Source of the DNA: Mytilus galloprovincialis
Taxonomy: Eukaryota > Mollusca > Bivalvia > Mytilida > Mytilidae
Length of the DNA: 64,000 nt
Direction of reading: 5' to 3'
Assembly (NCBI RefSeq): GCF_965363235.1
Contig: NC_134839.1
Location: forward strand, 80,687,410 to 80,751,409
Each line of letters starts with the position of its first letter. Within the stretch, counting starts at the first letter, position 1. Shown one piece after another: positions 27,001-36,539 of the stretch. The position numbers were made by a program, and so were the translations under genes. The notes under the pieces are model-generated. The model was not told the DNA's origin and made no database searches. It saw only the letters and a program-made list of their open reading frames with translations.

Positions 27001-30000
27001 AACTCATTTTAGTGAAAAGTAAAATTGTCATTGCCCATTTTGGCGAAATATTTTCAACCCATTATAATATATAATAAAGAAAAAACTTTAAAAGACTCAT
27101 GACAGCACAATATTAAACATATGATGTCCATTAAAATACAGCACTAAATGTCTAAAAGATTTAATCAAATGTTATAAGTTCGTTCTAGCCTGGAATTTAT
27201 ATCCTAGAAAACGTACCTAAGAAAACATATGTAATTGGATCTGAATATACCCCCCTGTACAATACTGTTAAATTGCATTATAAACTGTTCTATCTCTTTA
27301 TCTTGTCTAGATTTTGATGTATATTCATCTATACTTCATAATTATATATATGTTGTTGTTTGCAATTTGATAATACATGTAGTATAAAAAAACACATAAA
27401 TAGCTGGGTGTTAATAATATTACATTGCTCATTATAATAGGCATGGAACGACTCTGGACAATTATTTGTTCGCTTTGAATTAAACTGAACTTCTGACCAA
27501 AGCTTAATGAGTATTATTCCATCAGGTAAGTTTTCGCTAAAATGGGCTATCGAAAATACAGGTGAAGGGATTAATCCCATGCTAAAATGGGCTCTAATGT
27601 TGGCGCTCAAATGTCCCCTAGTAGTTCAATTTTTTTTTGTTAAAATGTCCTGCGTCTGTAGATGTAATATCTAATTTAGATACCAATCCACATTATCAAT
27701 AAACACAATGCATTAATTTCATTTATATAAAAATCCTTATCTTTATCATACATTTACTTTTATGAAAAGGAACAATATCAAACTCACTCTTGTTGAAATG
27801 TGTAGATAGGTTTGGTACAAGTGAGTTAAATACAACAATTAAATTTTGCTAATTTTGGTCTATAAATGTCATGTCATGTGATTATAAACACTACCTTGTG
27901 GGATATCATACAACTTCATCAGTCTTGCTGCAAGTTTACTAAGTGTCTTTTTATTTAATTTCTCCCTCTTAGGATTGGTTACACCACTTTTACTACAGAA
28001 AAATGAAAAATTTCGATTTTACAGAATACTTTGCTTTGAAAAAATACCACAAAATCATACTGTTATCTATATGTGATAAAACATTTATTTTTCTCTAACA
28101 ACTCGATAACAGATTGTTTAATACACCAAATAAGACGTCTGTGATCAAAGTCATACAATTGTTTTTGTCTTTAAAACTGAAATTTACATATTAATAACAA
28201 ATCGCTATTTCAGAAATTGTCGAGGGGGACATGAATATGAGAGAACATCAAAGTGGAATAAGAACAAATATCCTTATAGTAACGTACAGTACCTTATTAC
28301 ATCATCTATAACAACATCTCTATCCACCAGACTATCTAACATTTGTACAACCATTTGTTGTAGCTTGAGGTTACCAGCTGCATATTGTTCTAAAACATTT
28401 ACTTTGTCCTGTAGAACTAATGGTAAGGCTATCTAAGGAAGAAAAATGGCATGCTTAACATAACAACAAAGAATACAATGAAGATTTCTTGAAAGAACAA
28501 AGTTTAATGTCACTTTTTTACATGATCTACATTTGTACACTTTAATTTATTACCAAATGAAATACTATAGATCTATAGATAGAAATATCAATGGTAATGA
28601 TGCACACACAAAAAATAAATGATCCCATCATTATATGATTACCGTGAAATGTAAAATAATGTTAATATGTATGTACATGTACTAACCTCATCTATTGTAA
28701 AATGATCTTGAAGTCTCAATTTACCAGCAACAACAGCAGCCTGAAAAATAAAGGCATCTTCCTGGTCATCTAAACAAAAGTTAATAAAAGCATGAAAAGT
28801 ATCAGATTTTATAATACTGTGGATTCATTTATTTTCGTTGGTATCAATTTTCGTGGATTGCTGAAAACTTGCATATTTGTGGATATTTGATTTCGTGGTT
28901 TGTAGATGAAATGCGCGTCTGGCGTTTATATAAAATTTAGTCCTGGTATCTATGATGAGTTTATTTACAACCACTGGGTCGATGCCACTGCTGGTGGAGA
29001 TTTATTTCCCAGAGGGTATCACCAGCCCAGTAGTCAGGACTTTTGTGCTGACATGAATTATCATTGATATGGTTACATTTATAAATTAACTGTTTACAAA
29101 ATATTGAATTTTTGAAATACTATGGCTTTTTTACCTCAGGTATAGATTACCTTAGCTGAATTTGGCAAAACTTTTAGGAATTTTGGTCCTCAATGCTCTT
29201 CAACTTCGTACTTTATTTGGCCTTTTTAACTTTTTTGGATTAGAGTGTCACTGATGAGTCTTTTGTAGACGAAACATGCGTCTGGCGTATATACAAAATT
29301 TAGTCCTAGTATCTATGCTTAGTTTATTTGACAATCTCTGTATACTAAGTCTATTAAAAATAAGTATTTCATTGACAATTTGATTTCGTGGTTAACCTGT
29401 ACCCACGAAATCCACAAAAATTGGTATCCAATGAATAATAATGAATCCACAGTATCAAAGAAAACCTTCAGAGATTTTTGCCACAATGTAACATGTTTAT
29501 GGCCATGGGCTATCCAGAACTTAGACATGTTAAAGAACATCTAATTTAACAGGAACAGCCAGCAATCTGTTTTAAATTAATATGCTTTGCATTGTAATTA
29601 CAAAATAACTAATTTCTTAATTTTGTGTTGAAAGTAAAAAGTGATTGATGATGACCGGACTATGTAAACTGTATCATGAATACAAAAAAGGTGAAAAGAC
29701 AGGGGACACATCAGCGAAATCCAATGATCATTTCAATACACAGTGTATATCTGTAATCAAATAATAAAATTAGAGTATTGTGGATTCACTTATTTTCGTG
29801 GGTACCAATTTTCGTGGATTAAGGAAAACTTACATTTTTTGATATTTAATATCTTGGTTTTGCCAAAGTTTGCCAAAAGAAAATTTGTCATTTGTTGAAC
29901 ATTTAATTTTACCCACGAAAATTGGTATCCAATGAATAATAATGAATCCACAGTATTCTCTTTCCATTAATCTATTTATAAATTACCTCGTTATATTTCT

Positions 30001-33000
30001 TTTTCTCCAAGAAAGCTTTTATCTGTGGCAACATGTATTCATTTCCATGGTGATTCAACTGAAATGCTGTGACTGCCATAGGAAATAGTGCTGTATTATA
30101 TCGTGTGCAAGCTTCTAATGCTCTCAATTTAATATCGTCTGTTAATAATTCTTTCTGATTTACAATATGGGTATTTTTTAACCATGCTAAAAACTCCTTC
30201 ATGAAATAATAACACAGTGATGATGTTTTACCTGAGTTGTGCTCACGACAGTTTTCTATAAAATAAATAACAAGAGCATATGGATGACTTGATCTTGAAT
30301 AATATTCTCTAATTAAAGTTGAAGCCTGGGATTTGTCTGTTGGATTTTGATCAAACCATTTATTCTCCACATATTCCAATAATCTCTGCATTTCTGATCG
30401 AGATGGTTCATAGACAGACTTCATCTCCAATGTTTTTTTTAACCACTTTTCAGAAACTTTCGGATTATTTTGTTTAACTTCACTAAAATCAAATTCAGTG
30501 TTACTTCCAATAACTTTTTTGGCACTACTTTGCTTCATTTTCTTAGGATTTTTGCTACCTACATTTCCTCTTGACAAAACAGGAAATTCTTCTGTATGAG
30601 TTTTTGATGGTTTGTGATTGTCTGGTGATTCTGGTGTCCTTTCAGCAGATGTATAAGTCATTGCATTTGATGCTACAGTGTGCTGTAAATTATTATCTAC
30701 ACACATACTTGAACTTTTAAATTGACTGGAATGAGGCTGCACATGTCTCAAATTAGAAGATGGAAGTCCATAACTCTGTACTAAGGGATGTGGGCGCATT
30801 TGTTTTTGAAATGGCACTGTGTTATCACAATTCTTCTGAGTAAATGGATGTGGTCGTATCTCATCGTGTAATTCTGATTTATCTGCCCTTGATTTTTGAT
30901 TTGAAAGAGTATGGTGTGGTTCCGATGAAGAGGCTCCTTTACTTACCAGGACATCTGCAGGTGAGGATAAAATAAACCCTCCATCTTCATCACTTGATTC
31001 ATCATACATTGTAGTAGCTGTCAAAAAAAAGGAAGATACTGTGACTTTAACATGTTTAAAGGTTAGAATGGTTGCTTGGGCAGTAAAAATATAAATAATG
31101 ACCTACAAATATACTTACTAAACTAGTGGACTCCAGCTACATCTATGGAAGTCAATCCAGTTAAAAAAAAAAAAAAAGCTAAACAAACACATCTATGTAC
31201 GGGAAAAGTATTATGATGGTAAACTAGAAAATATAAATTTGGTTAATGCCATAATGGTGTGTAATCTTGATTGTTTTCATAATAGTGGCAGGGAATGGCC
31301 CCTTGCCATGCTTGCTCCATACTCAGATAGAATGCATTGAGTATTTATAATTTTTTGAAGGATGGGGGTCTGACTGAAAGGGTGGTGTTCATGAATTTTA
31401 AAGGCTTATATAAATTAAAAGGGAATTTTAATATTTAAAAGATGTGGGTCTAAATTAATGCATGTGGGGCCCTCAAACATTAACACTTTAGGCATGTTAA
31501 GGAGAACACTGAAACACTGAAGCCAATTAACATATTTGGATATTCTTCCAGTCCCCAATCCCATAAGTTTTCTAACATATTGACTTGAGTTCTCATATTT
31601 TTTTATTTAATTGGATTACAATTTTATCAATGTTCACAATCATAACCAGGCCATTTGAGTCTGTTAGAACAAAGATCACTTATCTATAATACTAAGGCCA
31701 CGGTTTTTTAATTTGATGGTTTACGGATTTTCCTCATGAAAAAGTCGGGTCGGTCGGTCGGGAAAAAAAAAGAAAAAAAATCATCTTTGAAGACAGAAAA
31801 ATATGCAAAATCAATATATATTTCACCTTTCTAACAATATGTTTGTTATGCTATTTTATCATCATTTCTTAAATTTTAGTTCGATGAAATATTATTGCTC
31901 AAATGTTATAAACATCGCATGACATTGTCTAATAAATTACAGTAAAAAAAGGGGGGTGCACGGACAAAGACGAAATTAAATCGACATATCAGAAACAAGA
32001 AAAATAAATTCGCGTAGCTCTTTATCAATTCCAGAAAACTTGGTGAATAATGATCTTCAAGCACGAAAACTGATAAAGAAAAAAATGTAAAAAACGTCGT
32101 ACGAAAATAAGTTTCAACACACGTGTTAAAAACCTAATAGACTCGTCCACTGGAAAACGAGATTATCGGGTTAATCTGTTGTCTCGCATTCCCGTTTTTT
32201 ATCCAAATGGACGATAATTTTTTTATTATCTATGAAACAAGAAAATTCCAAATGATTTGTTAATATTCAGTACTTCAACTTGATGCCTTTACCCTGTCCA
32301 CATTTGGACAAGTCTATTTCTATGAGATGATGATCTTACGGACTGATGACAAATAAGGGAAACGAACTTATTGTGTAATTGGTTTTAAAAACAAGTTTCG
32401 TTCCGCAATATTATTTGCGCAAACGACATTTCAAGGTCAGTTATAATTGATTTGTCTATTTTTAGAAACGTAAACTGGAAGTTTTATTTTTTCACAACAG
32501 AAAGTGTTCAATTTTGTTAGTGATTAATGCATTTCATTTCATAAAAAAAAATTATTTAATTATTTTTCAGGGATAATGCATTTGTTAGGGTCGGCGGGAA
32601 TAAAAAAGCATGAAAAGTCAATTTTATTTTTATTCTGGAAATCGGAAAAATCGGGTCGGCGGATCCGTAAACCAACAAATTAAAAAATCCTGGCCTAAAA
32701 TTATGAGGTCCAATTTGTCAGCCGTCATCACGTAAAAACGACGAATCAAAAAACTCAACTTTATATATAACTAATATAGTACAAAGGTGTAGATTAAAAA
32801 TTACACCACTCCAGGCCCTTTTGTTTTCCACGTAATTAATATTGCCAATAATTTAGAAGTTCCGGGTCGAGTCCGATACCGATACCAATAGTATATTCAC
32901 CTGTTACCGATAACCTTATCTGTACGTTCCGCATCTGACAGGCGCACCACCAAACGGTGTATTCAGGATTAATATGCTATATAGTATTACACTGGTCATA

Positions 33001-36000
33001 ATCACAGGGTTGACACTACTTAATTGTCAAATTGTTACCTATTGTAGTATTTTAATCAGTTAGACTTTCTAAGATAACAATACGAATACTAAAAATCTGG
33101 ACTAAAATAAGGCGTATAGGTACAGTTTTCAATTTGTTAGCGGGCATGACGTAAAACAGCGAATCAAAGAATTCAATATTTATAACTAATATAGGACAAT
33201 GCTGTTGATTAAAAAATACTCCATTCCAGGACCTTTTGTTTTCCAAATAATTAATATTATCAATAATTGATAAGTTCCAGTTCGACGGGTTCAAACAGAA
33301 AGATTTGAAAGCAGAGAAAACTGTGTATCTTATAATCAGCATGACTTTATCAGATGACAATACTAATGCTAAAATAAGGCTTGCGCATAGTTATATACTT
33401 TGATTCAGTCACGGACCCGCGATATACGGGTATGTTCTAGTAATACTAATGCATATGTAAACAATGGTACATGTAATAGTATTATTAATCTGAATAAAAA
33501 AAAACACCTACGCAATATAACAAGTTCCCTTACCTTCAGACAATGACTGTCTTGTTGTAATAATTGTAAGCTTATTGCTCTCTGTATCATCAACTGAAAA
33601 CATAAATTTATTAATACTTAACAATGAAGTGATTCTATTCAAGAAACTTTACAAAATTAAAACAATACTATCATGACTATTACTCAGTATTACACAAAAC
33701 AATTAAACTACATTTCCTAGATATAAAGACTACATGTATCTGCACACTGATGCAACTACAGACTAAAGTCAAAATACATACACTGTAATTTACAAAATCT
33801 TCTCAAACCTCATCATTTATTTATTTATAAAAATGGTCCTTCCCTAAATGAGTAGTCCTTAAAATATTCTAAACAACCAATGAAATTATCCTTATATCAA
33901 AATACTCATTTAAAGTACTAAACTTTCGTTACAACATCAATTCTCTTCAACTATTGTTTTCTAGATTCATTGCAATGCTTAATAAACATGATATAATTAT
34001 AATTGCAAACCAAATGAAACTTTTCCACAGAGTCAATTCCTGCTGTTCAATCTATTTAAACCTTTTTTCTGTTCTATTGTCTCATAAGGGCCTTGGTGGC
34101 AGAGTGGTCTAAGTAATTACTACTGTAATCACTAGCTAGTCAACACTGAGGTTGTAAGTTGGAACCCTGCTGGTGCGGGTGCACTCGAGTCCAATCTTAA
34201 TTGACTAAGATTGTCAGTTTTCCTATTGAGGTCTTGGTTTTCTCCAGGCACTCCAGCTTCCTCCACCAATAAAAATTGGTGACCAGGAAATAGCCCAAAC
34301 ATGCCAAAAGTGGTATGGAAACTTACGGTATAATTTCAGAGAGATCAATACACCGTTCCACAAGTTATTATCTGGAAACTAGAAAATGATTATTTTTGCC
34401 CTTTTAAATAAACTGTTGGGACAATAACCTTCAAAATCAATCCCAACTTTCCTTTTGTGGTTATAAACCTTGTGTTTAAATTTCATAGATTTCTATTTAC
34501 TTTTACTAAAGTTACTGTCTGGAAACAAAATGTCTTCGGACGCTGCTGACACTGACAGCAGTCGTATAATAAAAACTTCAAAATTTCCTTAAATTTACCA
34601 ATTCCAGGGCAGCAACCCATCAACAGGTTATCTGATGTGTCTGAAAATTTCGGGGCAGATAGATCTTCACCTGATGAAAATGTTTATAACATGTCAGATT
34701 TGCTCTAAATGCTTTAAATTTAGTTTAAGAGCTATAAGCCAAAAACTGCATTTTACCCCAGTGTTCTATTTTAGCCATGGCGGCTATCTTGGTTGATGGG
34801 TGGGGTCATCGAATACATTTTATTAACTAAGGGTAATATGTATACTACAATTAATAATTATATATTTTATTTATTTAAACCATAAATTACAGAATCCTTG
34901 AGACATGTAACATGTGTAAGAGTAAGTCCTTCCATTCACTGCATCAAGATGATTTTTTTTCTACAGTAAATAAACAGGAAATATATTAATTCTACATCTA
35001 CATCATTGAAATGCAAGGGGTCAAAAACTAATCACCCATGTATTAATATAGTCATTCAATATGGTGCTCATTTAAAACATATTTACAGGTGAAATTAAAA
35101 TTTAATTGATTGTTGGTTGCTTAACGTCCAGTGGCAAATATTTTATGAATATTCAAGTTCACAATAAATACAATAGGTAGGTCTTGTAATAATAGAGGCC
35201 ATAAGGGATGATGGTCGGGGAAATTTCGACTTCCACTGGAAAATGAACGGTATATTGGATAGGGACAGAAATTTTGCCTTACAACAGGCCACCTACATTG
35301 TACGGGCCCTCAAAGAGTTGTTGTAAGGGTTCTTATCGTGCAAAGAGCGTGGCACTTTACACCAGACATCAGATTTAATGTCCCCATTCTGACCGGACGT
35401 GACTGCGAACTTAATACATCTCGCACAGCCAAACAGACGCCCCACTTCTGAAAGCGTTTTACTGCCAAATGTGTAGGGTACAATTGCAGTGATATTGTTG
35501 GCTTTTTTCAAAACTACCTCTTCCCTTTTTTATTGGGAAAATATGCGTCATTTTTATCAAATTGGGAAATTTATAATAAACCATGAATTTGACTGGAACT
35601 TGAATTTGCAGACCCCCTTTCAAGAGGTAAACCATCATTTGAAATAAGACCACTTACTGTCACTGATGATACAAAAACTGCATATATAGTCATTTTAGGC
35701 ATGACAAATGTTTAAATGAGTGTTTTTCAGTTTGAATCCATGCTCAATTACTAAGTTGGTACTTAGACTGCACTGTTTGGGAAAAAAGTTGTCTTCTTGG
35801 GAATAATTTTAAGCCATTTTTTTTTTCAAATTGGGATTCTTCTCCCTGGAAAAAGCCTGTATTCTCCAGAAATTTAAGGCAAACAATATCCTGAATCCGA
35901 AATATGGAGAGAACATGTGAGCAGCAAAAGTGTCCTGGGTGCGAACAGACCTGGTATTAAAACAAAATGTTAAGAAAATTTGCTGGTTCAGTAATAATGA

Positions 36001-36304
36001 GTTGGCGAAGCTGAGTGAAGGCGGAATGTATTACTATCAGTTGCTGTTTACCCTAAGACTAGGTACATGAAACATCATTCTAACACAGAAGGTGTTAGCT
36101 GACAGTTTAAAAACATAAATAAAATAAATTACTAAAGATTTTACAGATTTCGAATATACCTAATTTTGCTAAATCCAAGAAACGGTCAAATTTCTCTTGA
36201 GTATTGGCGTCAAACTGAACGCTTTTGTCGTTAGTTTTCTTGCGAAAGATACTTGAGACAAAATCTTTAACAATAACCCATATAATCTGTACAAATATTA
36301 TCAT
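5718..36304 (-). CDS. EXD3: EXD3 / Nibbler / mut-7 homologue, 3'-5' exoribonuclease (18 coding exons)
   Basis: Exons, 5' to 3': 36304-36160, 33593-33534, 31017-29987, 28740-28687, 28432-28293, 27992-27895, 20260-20238, 19878-19721, 19308-19140, 17780-17719, 17404-17268, 16494-16385, 15050-14828, 10563-10382, 9828-9658, 9209-9156, 6830-6702, 6044-5718. All are flanked by AG/GT and phases match, giving 1090 aa. Model positions: DEDDy exonuclease motifs ExoI GIDAEW (D634, E636), ExoII GYGLDSDFK (D699), ExoIII YAALDAY (Y802, D806); Mut7-C domain from about 884 (VVVDSML) with CxxC pairs 981/984 and 1054/1057 and GKVFWEGSHF. The family (Drosophila Nibbler, worm MUT-7, human EXD3) trims 3' ends of miRNAs and piRNAs. 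It is longer than human EXD3 because of a large N-terminal exon. All catalytic residues are present, so it is probably active. Confidence 0.92.
7100..8693. mobile_element. Bivalve-type non-coding element with hairpin-tipped ends and three ~495-bp internal repeats
   Basis: The ends carry inverted AGCTCACCTGG and CCAGGTGAGC, each next to a small hairpin (GGCCTAAAAGGCC; AGGCTCTTGAGAGCCT). Inside, a unit starting ATCTTCTCCTCTGAAACT occurs near 7192, 7690 and 8190. A related copy is at 59408-60226, and an inverted fragment at 34545-34805. It lies in an EXD3 intron and has no ORF. Confidence 0.75.
10586..10840 (-). repeat. Two partial tandem duplicates of EXD3 exon 14 with its 3' splice site
   Basis: The first ~55 nt of exon 14 and its upstream acceptor (about 10510-10615) are repeated at about 10615-10730 and 10730-10840, with a period of about 110 bp. 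Each copy keeps TAATTACAG|CATTAGATGCC. Neither keeps a 5' splice site, and reading through a copy reaches a stop soon after the exon-like part. They are decoy acceptors upstream of the real exon. Confidence 0.85.
11114..12090. mobile_element. Bivalve interspersed repeat with ~130-bp internal units (copy 1)
   Basis: It begins AGAGTGCACACGCTGAAATG and ends with a GTCGAGC...GCAGGCTCGAC hairpin-capable stretch. The middle has tandem blocks with CATGAAAATGAGGTCAAGG and CCATACACCAAATATA. A CCGCCG-rich patch sits at about 11988-12030. Direct copy 2 follows at 12181. Confidence 0.75.
12181..13256. mobile_element. Bivalve interspersed repeat (copy 2)
   Basis: Same start and end landmarks and internal order as the copy at 11114. 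The GCC-rich patch is reduced to CGCTGCCGCAGCCGG. The two copies are about 100 bp apart in the same orientation inside an EXD3 intron. Confidence 0.75.
13320..13386. repeat. Short mussel interspersed repeat fragment
   Basis: GAGAGTTGTCTCATTGGCA followed by CATACCACATCTTCTTATAT recurs with changes at 57190-57235, and inverted at about 61203-61245. It looks like the conserved end of an abundant short element. Confidence 0.5.
13393..14593. mobile_element. 1.2-kb TIR transposon, CAGGG-type ends, 5-bp target duplication
   Basis: The ends are CAGGGCCGTAACTA and its imperfect inverse TAGTTACAGCCCTG. Both flanks show ATTTA directly adjacent (13388-13392 and 14594-14598). CAGGG ends suggest the hAT group, although 5 bp is shorter than the usual 8. 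A ~156-bp internal tandem duplication spans 13535-13845, and CTGCCTCCCCTGAATT occurs near both ends. No intact transposase; short frames only. Confidence 0.75.
16093..16285. mobile_element. MITE of the TACTGTGGATT family (copy A)
   Basis: The ends are TACTGTGGATT and AATCCACAGTA, with inner TACCAATTTTTGTGGGTA and TGATACCCACGAAAAT. Two more copies are at 28815-29454 (interrupted) and about 29775-29955. Confidence 0.7.
18880..18950. repeat. Dispersed fragment shared with 61830-61890
   Basis: GTTCCTG..AAGG..AGGTAAATCCAGAAAA then GCTTTGGA.GCA is shared by both places. It resembles the tail of an abundant retroelement; too short to classify. Confidence 0.4.
20238..20260 (-). CDS. EXD3: EXD3 exon 7, 23-nt microexon
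   Basis: Exon 6 ends in phase 1 and exon 8 starts in phase 0, so an exon of length 2 mod 3 is required. GTACAG|GAAGTTGG...TAGAG|GTAATAG supplies one of 23 nt, encoding G-S-W-E-E-L-V-E across the junctions. Skipping it gives a stop three codons into exon 8. An upstream acceptor (20278-20277) would give 39 nt and the wrong phase. It lies about 420 bp from the minisatellite edge. Confidence 0.7.
20680..26131. repeat. 5.4-kb minisatellite, about 80 units of 68-69 bp
   Basis: The unit core reads TATCATATTACCTCTATATA, TCTCCTGTACAAAAGATACC, TCAATGCTCCTACTCCTCTG, GCTTTACT. Variable positions include GCTCCT/GCTAAT/ATAATCCT, and some units are 69 bp with CTGATGG in place of CTCTGG. Plus-strand frames stay open for up to 325 codons only because 68 is not a multiple of 3 and the unit has few stops; I do not consider them genes. 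The array lies in EXD3 intron 6, antisense to these frames. Confidence 0.95.
26898..27665. mobile_element. Possible diverged TIR element in EXD3 intron 6
   Basis: Near both ends are inverted related stretches: GGACATTTGAGCTAAAAAAA at about 26936, and the inverse of TTTTTTTTGTTAAAATGTCC at about 27631. GAGCGCCAA and GGCGCTCAAA form further inner inverted words. The interior has no coding signal. Confidence 0.4.
28901..29378 (+). mobile_element. 478-bp hammerhead-bearing retroelement (retrozyme / PLE-like), 15-bp TSD
   Basis: The insertion is flanked by a perfect 15-bp direct repeat TTTGATTTCGTGGTT (28886-28900 and 29379-29393), as expected of target-primed retrotransposition. A ~68-bp segment (GCGTCTGGCGT..ATA.AAAATTTAGTCCT.GTATCTATG) occurs at both ends (28900-28967 and 29263-29330). 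The second copy is preceded by CTGATGAGTC TTTTGTA GACGAAAC, the conserved hammerhead core with a short stem II. The first copy starts midway through that motif. Hammerheads are documented in Penelope-like elements and in metazoan retrozymes, including bivalves. No ORF. Confidence 0.7.
29245..29296 (+). ncRNA. Hammerhead ribozyme motif (probably degenerate)
   Basis: CTGATGA is followed by a stem-II hairpin GTC/GAC with loop TTTTGTA, then GAAAC and a short helix-III candidate ending GCGTA, where cleavage would follow TA. The helix III shows CA where CG would pair better, so activity may be weak or lost. Confidence 0.55.
29775..29957. mobile_element. MITE of the TACTGTGGATT family (copy C)
   Basis: It starts TATTGTGGATTCACTTATTT and ends AATGAATCCACAGTA. 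CGTGGGTACCAATTTTCGTGG-type and CCCACGAAAATTGGTATCC-type inner inverted repeats are clear. It lies just 3' of EXD3 exon 3. Confidence 0.7.
29987..31017 (-). CDS. EXD3: EXD3 exon 3, long low-complexity and helical exon
   Basis: This 1031-nt exon encodes residues about 69-412. The N-terminal half is Ser/His/Pro-rich and probably disordered. It holds an acidic patch (DESSDEDGG), two related RPHP..Q segments and a TEEFPVLS motif of the EFPxL short-linear type. The C-terminal half (from VSEKWLKKTLEMKS) looks helical and matches the N-terminal helical region of EXD3-like proteins. The phase fits both neighbours (GCT across the 5' junction, phase 0 at the 3' end). The first half has no counterpart I recognise. 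Confidence 0.85.
31691..32698. mobile_element. 1-kb TIR element in EXD3 intron 2
   Basis: About 35-bp imperfect inverted ends: AAGGCCACGGTTTTTTAATT..GGTTTACGGAT at the left, and the inverse (ATCCGTAAACC..CCTGGCCT) at the right. GGGTCGG repeats sit just inside both ends. No ORF of note. Confidence 0.7.
32699..33310. repeat. Two direct copies of a ~180-bp interspersed repeat
   Basis: About 32708-32860 and 33118-33285 share CAATTTGT.AGC.G.CAT.ACGTAAAA, ATATAACTAATATAG, CCAGG.CCTTTTGTTTTCCA and TAATTAATATT. They are about 410 bp apart. Confidence 0.6.
34086..34335 (+). mobile_element. tRNA-derived SINE copy
   Basis: TGGCAGAGTGGTCTAAG resembles a tRNA A box, and about 60 nt later GTAAGTTGGAACCC is a degraded B box. 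The body continues with GGTTTTCTCCAGGCACTCCA and CTTCCTCCACCAATAAAA, a body type I recognise from mollusc SINEs. A truncated relative is at about 54965-55030. It cannot fold as a functional tRNA because the B box is altered. Confidence 0.6.
34545..34805. repeat. Inverted fragment of the 7100-8693 element family
   Basis: It contains the reverse complement of the family's AATTGGTAATTTTAAGGAAA, the GTTGGGTTGCTGCC variant, and GCCAAAAACTGCATTTTACC. Only one partial unit remains. Confidence 0.6.
35100..35665 (-). repeat. Repetitive segment with a small ORF (35511-35293)
   Basis: A 72-codon minus-strand frame (MKKANNITAIVPYTFGSKT..., ending NNSLRARTM) runs into GTTGCTTAACGTCCAGTGGC, a mussel-type repeat. 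It lies in EXD3 intron 1 on the same strand but has no splice sites that fit the model. Function unknown. Confidence 0.4.
36160..36304 (-). CDS. EXD3: EXD3 exon 1, hydrophobic N-terminus
   Basis: The ATG at 36304 is preceded in frame by TAG seven codons upstream, supporting this start. Residues 1-20 are strongly hydrophobic (MIIFVQIIWVIVKDFVSSIF) and followed by RKK, like a signal-anchor or mitochondrial outer-membrane tail. The exon ends in phase 1 (TTAG then GTATAT) and joins 33593 to form a Val codon. An internal TTTGTACAG at codons 4-6 resembles a 3' splice site, so an upstream alternative first exon cannot be excluded. Confidence 0.75.
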
Positions 36305-36539
36305 TTCATGTACAAATAATAAGTTCTACCCTCTCTTGCGATTTTTTTTTGGGTTTGAAGTTATAACCGGAAGTTAAGGTTCATACATAACAATGTAATC
36401 AATGACGGACCATACAAGAGATTTAATGCCGGAATAAAAATAGTTTATGCCGTTTACTATGGTCAGGAACATATATATACTGTTCCCAACTAAGATCATA
36501 CCTCAATGTCAATGAGATCTTCTTTTTCTTTCAGTTTAT

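Larger units (their letters stand above)
28815..29454. mobile_element. MITE of the TACTGTGGATT family (copy B), split by a retroelement
   Basis: It starts TACTGTGGATTCATTTATTT and ends AATGAATCCACAGTA, with TTCGTGG..TCAATTTTCGTGG and AAAATTGGTATCCAATG inside. Without the nested 478-bp insertion and its target duplicate it would be about 150 bp. Confidence 0.75.

Noticed and set aside
32338..32375. CTGATGA...GGGAAACGAAC as a second hammerhead
   Set aside because: The intervening bases do not form a convincing stem II, and no helix III is visible.
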